A stretch of DNA of 64,000 nt from CAWEEP01 sp963808125 (GTDB taxonomy: Bacteria; Chloroflexota; Dormibacteria; Aeolococcales; Aeolococcaceae): the NCBI GenBank assembly GCA_963808125.1, contig CAWEEP010000011.1, positions 13,773-77,772 of the forward strand, in the 5' to 3' direction. Both the position numbers and the translations under genes were made by a program. Of the stretch, positions 37,924 to 46,922 are shown in pieces. The notes under the pieces are model-generated. The model was not told the origin of the DNA. It did no database searches and was given only the letters and a program-made list of their open reading frames with translations. The stretch's first letter is position 1. Every line of letters begins with the position of its first letter.

Positions 37924-37951
37924 GGGCGGCCCGGTGCCGACCGGGCCGCCC
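37924..37951 (-). terminator. Perfect 11-bp hairpin downstream of groEL
   Basis: GGGCGGCCCGG at 37924-37934 pairs perfectly with CCGGGCCGCCC at 37941-37951 across a 6-nt loop. It lies 29-56 nt beyond the groEL stop. No U-tract follows on the transcript strand, so it may act as a pause/3'-end stabiliser or a U-less terminator. Confidence 0.6.
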
Positions 37952-37979
37952 TCACAGGGCGGGGATGCCTGCCCGCGAC

Positions 37980-39590
<1,611 letters not shown>

Positions 39591-39662
39591 GGACCTCCTC
39601 CCATTGCCTGCCGTGAGCAGGGCACGTGGAACGATCGGAAAATGCTGCGGTCGCCAGCCATC

Positions 39663-39689
39663 TTAGCACTCAGCACCCCCGAGTGCTAG
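39663..39689 (-). promoter_or_regulatory. CIRCE operator (HrcA binding site) of groEL
   Basis: TTAGCACTC at 39663-39671, 9 nt, then GAGTGCTAG at 39681-39689, is the classical CIRCE inverted repeat with one terminal mismatch. On the groEL strand a TAAGAT (39665-39660) overlaps its downstream end and could be the -10, so bound HrcA would block it. A further GAGTGCC half-site lies at 39704. Confidence 0.92.
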
Positions 39690-39770
39690 CGGCCGGCCCT
39701 CCCGAGTGCCAGCCCGGCCGCACCGGCGTCCCTGTCCGCCGCGGGCGCGAGCGCACCCCCGTTCCTCGCC

Positions 39771-39785
39771 TATCATCGATGGATG
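39771..39785 (+). promoter_or_regulatory. Leaderless -10 element of the DUF2342 gene
   Basis: TATCAT at 39771-39776 is followed by 6 nt and the ATG at 39783. The divergent groEL operator is only ~80 nt away, so heat-shock regulation could influence both directions. No Shine-Dalgarno sequence is present. Confidence 0.45.
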
Positions 39786-40913
39786 CTGAGGAGCCGGGCC
39801 ATCCGCCGCTCCATCACCGTGGCCGCCGTCGCCGGCGCCGCGGCGGTGTCGGCCCGGGTCCTGGTCCGGCCGCGTCCGGGGGCGGAGAGGCGCCTCATGG
39901 ACTGGGATGCCGTCCGCCGAACGGCGGTGGCCAGGTCCGGGGAGCGCGACCGGATCGACGCGCAGGAGGCGGAACGCCTTGCTCGCGCCTGCGACGTCGT
40001 GGCCTGGGAGATGGCCCCGATGATGGCCGACGTCTGCCAGACGGCCCCCGCCACCTTCCCCTCCTTCTCGATCCTGGACCGGCACGGGGTCATCGACGTC
40101 AACGTGGCCATCGCCCGGCGGCTGATGGAGCCGGTGGAGCTGCTCCGGGCGAGCATCCCGGAGTCGGCCATGACGGCGATGGGGCGGCGGATGGCGAGCC
40201 GCTACGTCGGAGAACTGTTCGGCGTCCTATCGCAGAGGGTCCTCGGCCAGTACGACCCCGTCCTGATGCTGCCCGGGCCGGCCGCCGCCCTGCGCCCCGG
40301 CACGGCCCTCTACCTCGTGGAACCCAATGTCGCCGCCTTCCAGCGGGCCCAGCGGGTCCCCCCGGAGCCGCTCCGGCGCTGGCTGATCCTGCACGAGGTC
40401 ACCCACGCCTGGCAGTTCGAATCCCACCCCTGGCTCGCCCCGCATATCGGGTCACTGATAAACGAGATGCTGGTGACCGGGGTGGTCGAGCAGCTGAGCG
40501 GCCCCGACCGCCGGTTGGCCACGCTGGAGGCGCTGCGGCAGCTCCCGGCGACGCTGAGCGGCCAGCTCCGTGGCATCGGCCGACTGCAGGCCATCATGAG
40601 CGTCCTTGAGGGGTACGGCAATTTCGTGATGCACCGAGTGGGTCGCGAGCACATCGACGGATTCGACAGGCTGGAGGCCGCTTTCCACAAGCGCCAGAGC
40701 GAGCACAGCCTGCTGGAGAGGCTGGTGCTGGCGCTCACCGGAATGACGGTCAAGCTTCGCCAGTACGAACTGGGCGAGCGCTTCGCCGAGACGGTCACGC
40801 AGGCCGGCGGATACCCGCTGCTCAACCGGGTCTGGCAAGGCCCCGAGATGATGCCAAGCATGGCTGAGATGCGGGCGCCGGAACGGTGGGTCGCGCGGGC
40901 GCGCGGGCTGTGA
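39783..40913 (+). CDS. DUF2342-type zinc metalloprotease family protein
   Basis: The 376-residue protein contains LILHEVTHAWQFE, the HExxH zinc site (His204, Glu205, His208), and a following Glu-rich helix (SLINEMLVTGVVEQLSG), with LEGYGNFVMHRVG later. The overall pattern matches the DUF2342/TIGR03624 family found in Actinomycetota and Chloroflexota, sometimes annotated as coenzyme F420 biosynthesis-associated. The biochemical role is not settled; a protease is inferred from the zinc motif. The start region AIRRSITVAAVAGAAAVSAR is a weak hydrophobic segment, perhaps a signal anchor. It is divergent from groEL, with the CIRCE element between them. Confidence 0.85.
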   Translation: MLRSRAIRRSITVAAVAGAAAVSARVLVRPRPGAERRLMDWDAVRRTAVARSGERDRIDAQEAERLARACDVVAWEMAPMMADVCQTAPATFPSFSILDRHGVIDVNVAIARRLMEPVELLRASIPESAMTAMGRRMASRYVGELFGVLSQRVLGQYDPVLMLPGPAAALRPGTALYLVEPNVAAFQRAQRVPPEPLRRWLILHEVTHAWQFESHPWLAPHIGSLINEMLVTGVVEQLSGPDRRLATLEALRQLPATLSGQLRGIGRLQAIMSVLEGYGNFVMHRVGREHIDGFDRLEAAFHKRQSEHSLLERLVLALTGMTVKLRQYELGERFAETVTQAGGYPLLNRVWQGPEMMPSMAEMRAPERWVARARGL

Positions 40914-40997
40914 CTTCGCAGACCGGCCGGAGCGCCGGGAGCGGGCATCGGTCCGGGCGCCGCCCGCCCGTGCCCTCGGCGCCGCAGCGTTTGCAGC

Positions 40998-41549
40998 ATG
41001 GCGACCGCTGACCGGGCCGGCACGGGGGCTGCGGGCCACGCCGTGCCCGAGGGGACGTCCGCGGCAGCCGCACGGGACGATGCGGCCTACGACCTCGTCT
41101 ACGTCCGGGCCAGATCCTGGTCGGAGGAGCGGCCCCGCACGGCGTCCCTGGTGCAGCTCGACTTCGAGTTCCTGGGCGAATCCCTGCCCATCACGGCGGC
41201 CCGCGAGCGCCGCGAGGCGCTCGACCACCACGGCACCTCGGTGCTGATCGTTCCGCGCCGCTACCGCCATCCGGCGGTCGACCCCACGCAGGCCGCGGCG
41301 CTGGCGGAGGAGGCGCTGGCGGCGGCGCGCACCGCGAATCCTGACCTTGAACTCGGCGCGCCACGCCTCTACGGCGACCACCCCATGTACTTCACCTTCC
41401 TGGCGGGGTCGGCGCCGATGCAGCGCGCCGGCGACACCTTTCCTCCGGGCCTGCTCATCAGCATCGACAAGTACGACGGCCACGTCTGGACCGCGGCGGA
41501 GCTGAGCGACTTCCTCGCCATGGTGTCCACCAGGCAGAGCGCCGGCTAG
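40998..41549 (+). CDS. Uncharacterised 183-residue protein
   Basis: Starting at the ATG at 40998, the protein has an Ala/Gly-rich N-tail, then AYDLVYVRARSWSEERPRTA, VQLDFEFLGESLPITAARER, TSVLIVPRRYRHPAVD, an Ala-rich helix (QAAALAEEALAAARTANP) and MYFTFLAGSAPMQRAGDTFP near the end. There is no membrane segment or recognisable catalytic motif. The alternating strand pattern suggests a compact alpha-beta domain. It lies 84 bases after the DUF2342 gene and 59 bases before the MtfA-like gene, all in one direction, so co-transcription is possible. I do not recognise the family. Confidence 0.65.
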   Translation: MATADRAGTGAAGHAVPEGTSAAAARDDAAYDLVYVRARSWSEERPRTASLVQLDFEFLGESLPITAARERREALDHHGTSVLIVPRRYRHPAVDPTQAAALAEEALAAARTANPDLELGAPRLYGDHPMYFTFLAGSAPMQRAGDTFPPGLLISIDKYDGHVWTAAELSDFLAMVSTRQSAG

Positions 41550-41608
41550 CCCTTCGGCTAGCCCGGCGCGGGGCCTGGCCTGCCCCGGGAACATCGGCAA
41601 GGAGAACC

Positions 41609-42422
41609 ATGGCACTGACGCGTCGAGGACGGATTCGCAAGGCCCTGGCCCGTCCCTTCCCCGAGTCGTGGCGTGAGCTCCTCGCCCAGAATGTCGTCCA
41701 CTGGCGTGTCCTCGACGATGACGAACGGGAGCGCCTGGAAGGCCTCATCCGCCTCCTTCTGGTCGACAAGCTATGGGAGGCATCCAACGGGTTCGAGCTG
41801 ACCGATGAGATCCGCCTGGTGATCAGCGGGATGGCCTGCCTGCTGATCCTCGGGCTCGACTACGACTACTACCATCGCGTCACCTCCATCATCGTCAGCC
41901 CCACAGCCATCGTTCTCGAAGGCGACCGTCACCTCGGAGGAGGCCTCTACACCGACGAGCCCCAGCCGATCATCGGGGAGGCGCGTTTCGACGGCCCCGT
42001 GCTCATCGCCTGGGACCAGGCGCGCGCGCAGGGTCGCCATCCCGACCGCGGGCGCAACGTCGTGTACCACGAGTTTGCCCACAAGCTCGACATGCTGGGG
42101 GGGTCCGTCGACGGAACCCCGCCTCTCGAATTCACGCGCAGAGTTCGAGCGTTGGGTCAGGGTGTGCAACGCCGAATACACATCGCTCCGGAGCGGAACC
42201 AGCGGGAGCCTCCTGGACCCATACGGTGCCGTGAGCACCGGCGAGTTCTTCGCCGTCGTCACCGAGGTGTTCTTCGACAAGCCGCTGCAGCTCGAGCAGG
42301 AGAAGCCGGAGCTGTACACGGTCCTCCGCGACTTCTACCGGCAGGACCCGGCCGCGCGTGAGCGACGGGCTGACCGCCTGGTGGGCGGGGCGGACGGCCA
42401 GATCGAAATCCGTGCCGGCTAG
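41609..42422 (+). CDS. mtfA: MtfA-like zinc peptidase (M90), frame broken
   Basis: Joined across a +1 indel near 42135 the protein is about 270 residues, the normal MtfA length. The zinc-binding site is YHEFAHKLDM (His154, Glu155, His158). Typical N-terminal features follow the family: FPESWRELLAQNVVHWRVLD, ERLEGLIRLLLVDKLWE and GLDYDYYHRVTSIIVSPTA. After the indel the frame continues AEFERWVRVCNAEY, TGEFFAVVTEVFFDKPLQLE and VLRDFYRQDPAARER, the conserved Glu and C-terminal helix. In E. coli MtfA binds the repressor Mlc and has aminopeptidase activity. AAGGAGA precedes the ATG. Confidence 0.88.
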
Positions 42423-42432
42423 CGCCTCACCG

Positions 42433-43552
42433 ATGCGAGTGCTCTGCGCCCCCAACACCTTCAAGGGAACGGTCAGCGCGATCATGGCGGCCCAGGCGCT
42501 GGCGGCCGGATCGCGGGACGCCGGCGCTGAGCCTTTGGTGCTGCCCATGGCCGACGGGGGCGACGGCACTCTCGACTGCCTGCTCGCCGCGGCACGACGG
42601 CCCATCGTCGCTACTCACCGCGTCAGCGGACCTCTGGGAGGACGGGCGTCCGCCCGGCTCGGCTGGATCACCCCCACAGAGGCGGTGGTGGAGCTCGCCG
42701 AGGCGGCGGGCCTGCGCCGGCTCGGCGGGAGGAGGGACGCATTGCGGTCGACATCGCGGGGCGCCGGCGAGCTGATGGCGCGGGCGCTCGACGGCGGGGC
42801 GCGTCGGATCGTGGTCGGTGCCGGCGGCTCGGCCTGCACCGACGGCGGCAGCGGGATCCTGACCGCTCTCGGCGCCCGGCTGTTCGACGCCGACGGCGAT
42901 CGGCTCCGCCAGGGCGGTGGCTCCCTGCTGGAATTGGACCGAGCCGACCTGTCGGGGCTCGACCCGCGCCTCGCGCACTGCACGATCGAGGTCGCCGTCG
43001 ACGTCGCCAACCCCCTCGCCGGCGAGACCGGCGCGGCCCGTGTCTTCGCGCCGCAGAAGGGGGCGGACGCCGCCGGCGTCGAGCTGTTGGAGGCCGGGTT
43101 GCTGCGCCTCGCCGCCGTGCTGGAACGTGACGCGGGGGTATCGCCCGGCCTGCGGCTCCTGGCGGGCTCCGGAGCCGCCGGGGGTGCCGCCTACGGCCTG
43201 GCGGTGCTCGGCGCCACCCTCCGGCCGGGCGCGGCTCTGGTCGCCGACGCCGTCGGCCTCGACGCCGCCATCGACGGCTGCGACCTGGTGCTCACGGGCG
43301 AGGGGCGTCTTGACGCGCAGACCGCCCAAGGCAAGGCGCCCATGGAGGTGGCCGTGCGGGCGGCACGCCGCGGCATCGCCTGCATCGCCGTGGCCGGAGA
43401 GGTTGCCGAACTCCCTGCCGGGGCTCTTCGCCACAACCCTGTCACTCACCGGCATCGCACGGCCCGGGGAGGATCCCCGCCGGGTGCCTCGCCGCCTTCT
43501 GCGCCGGGCGGCCGCCGAGGCGGTCCGGAACGCCTCGATCGGGACTGCCTGA
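42433..43552 (+). CDS. Glycerate 2-kinase (GarK/GlxK type), frame broken
   Basis: The ATG at 42433 gives MRVLCAPNTFKGTVSAIMAA, the family N-terminus. It continues LPMADGGDGTLDCLLAA, the Gly-rich AGGSACTDGGSGILTALGAR, FAPQKGADAAGVELLE and VLTGEGRLDAQTAQGKAP, all diagnostic of type-1 glycerate kinases. A +1 indel near 43421 puts the end in another frame, where LFATTLSLTGIARPGEDP and the final helix ending IGTA restore a normal ~372-residue protein. The enzyme phosphorylates glycerate to 2-phosphoglycerate for entry into lower glycolysis, from glyoxylate or serine breakdown. Its stop is 36 bases from the converging aminotransferase gene. Confidence 0.9.
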
Positions 43553-43588
43553 GCCGAACGCGAGGTGACCGCAACGCCCGCGGCGGGG

Positions 43589-44546
43589 TCACCAGACCGG
43601 CTGCAGCCACTCCGCGTACTTGGCAACGCCACCGGTGATGATCCCGTTGTAGAGATCCTGGACTCTGCAGCGTCAGCGGTCCCGGCTCGCCGTCGGCGAT
43701 GCGGCGGCGGTCGATCTCCACAACCGGAGCGACGGCGGCGGCGGTCCCACACATGAACACCTCGTCAGCGATGTACAGCTCGCTGCGGTCGACCGACCGC
43801 TCCAGCACCTCAAGGCCCATCTCCTCGCGGAAGAGATGGATGATGCCGTCGCGGGTGATGCCCTCCAGGATGTTGTCGGAGCAGGGCGGTGTGATGACCT
43901 GGCCGCGCCGGACGATGAAGATGTTCTCTCCGGTGCCCTCGCAGACATGGCCGCCGCCGGTCAGCAGGATGGCCTCGTCGAATCCGGCCTGCAGGGCCTC
44001 GGACTTGGCGAGGGCGCTGTTGATGTAGATGCCCGTGCACTTGGTGCGGGGCGGAGCCATGGTGTCGTCGATGCGCCGCCAGCTCGAGACCATGCAGCGG
44101 ATGCCGGCGTGGGGGACGTAGTCGCCGAGGGGCGCCGTGATGATGGCGAAGCTGTCCGGTATGTCGTGGAGCCGGAAGCCGATCTCCTCGGCGGACTTGA
44201 AGAGCAGGGGCCGGATGTAGGTGTCCTCGCGGCATTCGTTGCGGCGCAGCAGCTCGACGGTGATGGAGCAGAGATCGGCGACGCTGTAGGGGAGGCGCAT
44301 CTGGAGGACCCTGGCGTTGCCGTGCATGCGCTCGAAGTGCTCCGGCAGGCGCAGGCCGTGAAGCTGTCGATGTTCGGCGTTCCAGTACGCGCGGATGCCC
44401 TCGAAGCAGCCGGTCCCGTAGTTGAGACCGTGTGTGAGCAGGCCGACGCGGGCGTCGTGGTAGCGGCGGAACTCGCCGTCGAAGAACACCCAGGACTGTT
44501 CGCGGCGCGTCCTGGCGTCGGTCCCCGCGGTGGCTGTCTCGGTCAT
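43589..44546 (-). CDS. ilvE: Branched-chain amino acid aminotransferase, frame broken near the end
   Basis: The protein (about 318 residues when joined) starts MTETATAGTDARTR and has WVFFDGEFRRYHDARVGLLT, HGLNYGTGCFEGIRAYW, FEEHFERMHGN-type sequence, the PLP Lys region RTKCTGIYINSALAKSEALQ, and EGTGENIFIVRRG with TPPCSDNILEGITRDGIIHL, all fold-type IV hallmarks. A +1 indel near 43666 shifts the last residues; the other frame reads VQDLYNGIITGGVAKYAEWL and ends normally at 43589. The enzyme transaminates valine, leucine and isoleucine with 2-oxoglutarate, in the final step of their biosynthesis. TACTCT 7 nt before the ATG suggests leaderless transcription. Confidence 0.92.
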
Positions 44547-44553
44547 GCGCGCC

Positions 44554-44559
44554 AGAGTA
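44554..44559 (-). promoter_or_regulatory. Leaderless -10 element of ilvE
   Basis: TACTCT on the minus strand lies 7 nt before the ilvE ATG at 44546 with no Shine-Dalgarno sequence between. No convincing -35 is visible. Confidence 0.4.
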
Positions 44560-44636
44560 CACCGAGGTCGACGGTCCAGTCGCCGCCGGCTCGTGGGGAT
44601 GCGGCCGCCGGTCCCCACAGGGTGCCGCCGGCGTCC

Positions 44637-45476
44637 TCAGCGGGCCAGGCGCGGGAGCACCAGGGCGGCGGCGGCGATGCCGGCGACGACGGCGGCGACG
44701 AGGACGGCGAAGTCCAGCCAGAGGGCGCTGGGCGTGCCGATGAGCATGGCCCGAAGCCCGTCCACCTCGTAGCTCATCGGGTTGGCGGCGCTGACTGCGC
44801 GCAGCCATCCCGGCATGATCTTCACCGGGTAGAGGGCGTTGGAGGCGAAGAACAGGGGCATGGTGATGGCCTGGCCGATGCCCATGAGGCGCTCACGGTG
44901 GAGCACCAGGCCGGCGATGGTCATGGAAAGGCAGGAGAAGAAGGCCGCGCCGAGCACCACCATGAGGGCCGCACCCAGCAGGTGCAGCGGGTTCCAGACG
45001 ATGTCGATGCGCAGGAGGGCGGAGAGGGCCAGGATGACGACCACCTGGGAGACGGCCCTGACCCCCGCGGCGAAGGCTTTGCCACTGATCAGGGCCACCC
45101 GCGGCGTGGGAGTGGCCATGAGCTTGGTGAGGATTCCGGAGTCGCGCTCCCAGATGATCTGGATGCCGAAGAAGATGGCGATGAACAGCGCCGACTGGGC
45201 CATGATGCCCGGGGCGAGGTAGGCGAGGTAGGTGACTCCGGGCGGCGTCGGAATGGCACGGATGCGGCTGAAGGTCTCACCGAAGATGAGCAGCCACAGC
45301 ACCGGCTGGACGGCGCGGGTGTACAGCTCGGTTCGGTCGTGGCGGATCTTGCGCAGTTCGACGAGCCAGAAGGTGATGATGCGGCTGGGGAACAGCCGCC
45401 ACCAGGGGGGCAGGACCGCGGTCGGCCCCCACGACTCAGCCGAGGCGCTGTGCGGTGCGACGCGTACGACGGACAT
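44637..45476 (-). CDS. ABC-2 type exporter permease
   Basis: This 279-residue protein has six hydrophobic helices in ABC-2 order: TRAVQPVLWLLIFGETFSRI, GIMAQSALFIAIFFGIQIIW, a central block with LISGKAFAAGVRAVSQVVVI, LHLLGAALMVVLGAAFFSCL, then MPLFFASNALYPVKIMPGWL (the conserved NALYP element) and a last helix. This is the DrrB-type permease form. It pairs with the ATPase gene just upstream, whose end overlaps its start by 41 bases. The pair probably exports a drug, lipid or toxic metabolite; the substrate cannot be read. Confidence 0.9.
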   Translation of the reverse strand: MSVVRVAPHSASAESWGPTAVLPPWWRLFPSRIITFWLVELRKIRHDRTELYTRAVQPVLWLLIFGETFSRIRAIPTPPGVTYLAYLAPGIMAQSALFIAIFFGIQIIWERDSGILTKLMATPTPRVALISGKAFAAGVRAVSQVVVILALSALLRIDIVWNPLHLLGAALMVVLGAAFFSCLSMTIAGLVLHRERLMGIGQAITMPLFFASNALYPVKIMPGWLRAVSAANPMSYEVDGLRAMLIGTPSALWLDFAVLVAAVVAGIAAAALVLPRLAR

Positions 45477-46257
45477 CGCGGCCTCCTTGTGGCGTGGCCT
45501 CTTCGTCGTCGATGGCGGCCCCGACGTGGTGACGGAAGACGTCGTCGAGTGTCGTCCCCCTGCCGAGCGCCGCCTTCAGGCTGGTGGGGGTGCCCTCGGC
45601 CAGGAAGCGTCCGCGGTGCATGAGCGCGACTCGGTCGCAGAGGACGTCGGCCTCCTCCATGTAATGGGTGGTGAGGAGCACCGTCATGCCCGTCTCGCGG
45701 CGCAGCTCCTGGACCTTCTCCCACACGCTGGACCGGGCCAGCGGATCGAGGCCGATGGTCGGCTCGTCGAGGATGAGCAGAGCCGGGCGGTTGACCAGGG
45801 CCTGGGCCAGCTCCAGACGGCGGATCATGCCTCCCGAGTAGGTCCCGGCCAGGCGACCCCGAACGTCGTCCAGCCCCATCGCCTCCAGCACCTCCCTCAC
45901 CCGCGGCTCGCGGTCCCGCCTCGGCAGGTCGAAGAGCCGGGCGAAGAGCCAGACGTTCTCGTACCCGCTCAGGGCGAAGTCGGTGGAGAGTTGCTGGGGC
46001 AGGTAGCCGATGAGGTGGCGGACGACCATCGCCTCGCGGCGGACGTCGTGGCCGAAGACGGCGGCTGCGCCGGACCCGGCGGGGATCAGCGTCGTCAGCA
46101 CCCGGATGGTGGTGGTCTTCCCGGCGCCGTTGGGACCGAGCAGGCCGTACACCTCGCCCGGGGCGAGACGGAAGGAGATCCCCTCAACGGCGCGCACGGC
46201 TCCGAAGGTCACCGTGAGCTCGGAGCAGTCAACGGGGGCAGCCGCCTCAGCCGCCAT
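45436..46257 (-). CDS. ABC exporter ATP-binding protein (DrrA type)
   Basis: Starting at the ATG at 46257 (MAAEAAAPVDCSELTVTFG), this 273-residue ATPase has Walker A in GLLGPNGAGKTTTIRVLT, Q-loop in IGYLPQQLSTDFALSG, signature AGTYSGGMIRRLELAQAL, Walker B in LLILDEPTIGLDPLAR and the switch His in VLLTTHYMEEADVLCDRV. A C-terminal extension (AALGRGTTLDDVFRHHVGAA) is the typical DrrA tail. It powers the ABC-2 permease encoded next. Its start overlaps the end of the MarR gene by 11 bases, so all three genes form one operon. Confidence 0.94.
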   Translation of the reverse strand: MAAEAAAPVDCSELTVTFGAVRAVEGISFRLAPGEVYGLLGPNGAGKTTTIRVLTTLIPAGSGAAAVFGHDVRREAMVVRHLIGYLPQQLSTDFALSGYENVWLFARLFDLPRRDREPRVREVLEAMGLDDVRGRLAGTYSGGMIRRLELAQALVNRPALLILDEPTIGLDPLARSSVWEKVQELRRETGMTVLLTTHYMEEADVLCDRVALMHRGRFLAEGTPTSLKAALGRGTTLDDVFRHHVGAAIDDEEATPQGGRDVRRTRRTAQRLG

Positions 46258-46711
46258 CCGCCCTCTCCAGCGACGCCGCGATGGCGTCCAGCACGGGCAG
46301 CACCTTGCTGACGGCCTCGCGGTCGGCGGCGTCGAGGCCACGAAGCCTGGCGCTCAGGATCTCGGCACGGCGGTCACGCCACTGGCGCATCCGGGCCTCG
46401 GCCGCGAGGCTCAGGCGCAGGCGGGTGACCCGCCTGTCGGCGGCGTCAGGCTGCAGTTCGAGCAACCCCTCCTCGGTCAGGCGGTGCACCAGAGTGCTCA
46501 CCGTGTTCGGCGCCAGCCGCAGCTCGGCGGCGGCGTCGTGGATGCGCAGCCCTGGCCGGTGCTTGACCAGCCGCAGGATCTCCAGCTGCGCCTCGGGCAG
46601 GGGACCGTCGGCGCTGCCCGCCCTGACCTCGCGGTTCAGGGACCGTCGCAGGCGTCCGAGGACCCTGGCCAGCCGGCCGGCGTCGTCGCGATCGGTGCTC
46701 GGCGATTGCAT
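46247..46711 (-). CDS. MarR-family repressor of the ABC exporter operon
   Basis: The 154-residue protein has the winged helix of MarR: PEAQLEILRLVKHRPGLRIH, DAAAELRLAPNTVSTLVHRL (recognition helix) and ELQPDAADRRVTRLRLS (the wing, with the conserved DRR), flanked by dimerisation helices. It leads an operon with the DrrAB-type exporter, the usual arrangement for a local repressor released by the exported compound. A perfect palindrome lies at its own promoter, so autoregulation is likely. The ATG at 46711 is leaderless: TACAAT ends 6 nt upstream. Confidence 0.92.
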   Translation of the reverse strand: MQSPSTDRDDAGRLARVLGRLRRSLNREVRAGSADGPLPEAQLEILRLVKHRPGLRIHDAAAELRLAPNTVSTLVHRLTEEGLLELQPDAADRRVTRLRLSLAAEARMRQWRDRRAEILSARLRGLDAADREAVSKVLPVLDAIAASLERADGG

Positions 46712-46717
46712 GCCACC

Positions 46718-46723
46718 ATTGTA
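46718..46723 (-). promoter_or_regulatory. -10 element of the MarR-ABC operon
   Basis: TACAAT on the minus strand is followed by 6 nt and the ATG at 46711. TATGAT at 46728-46723 is an overlapping alternative. The operator palindrome lies immediately upstream. Confidence 0.6.
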
Positions 46724-46727
46724 TCAT

Positions 46728-46744
46728 ATCTGTCTCAGACAGAT
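46728..46744. promoter_or_regulatory. 17-bp perfect palindrome, probable MarR operator
   Basis: ATCTGTCT-C-AGACAGAT is a perfect inverted repeat. It lies just upstream of the -10 of the MarR operon, in the spacer/-35 zone, where repressor binding would block polymerase. It sits in an AT-rich pocket of an otherwise GC-rich region. Confidence 0.8.
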
Positions 46745-46922
46745 TCTTCAATCGGGCGGTGGCTCCGCCCTGCTGGCCGGCCCACCGTGCCGCCGATTCA
46801 ATGCGTTCGGCGTCGGCGCACGAACCGTGGGGCGCCGTCGCGACTCCCGAGCCGTTCAGCGATGGCTTCGTCACTCTGCTTTCGTTGCGCGGGCCGCGCT
46901 TCCGGTTTAGCGTGATTCCGGT

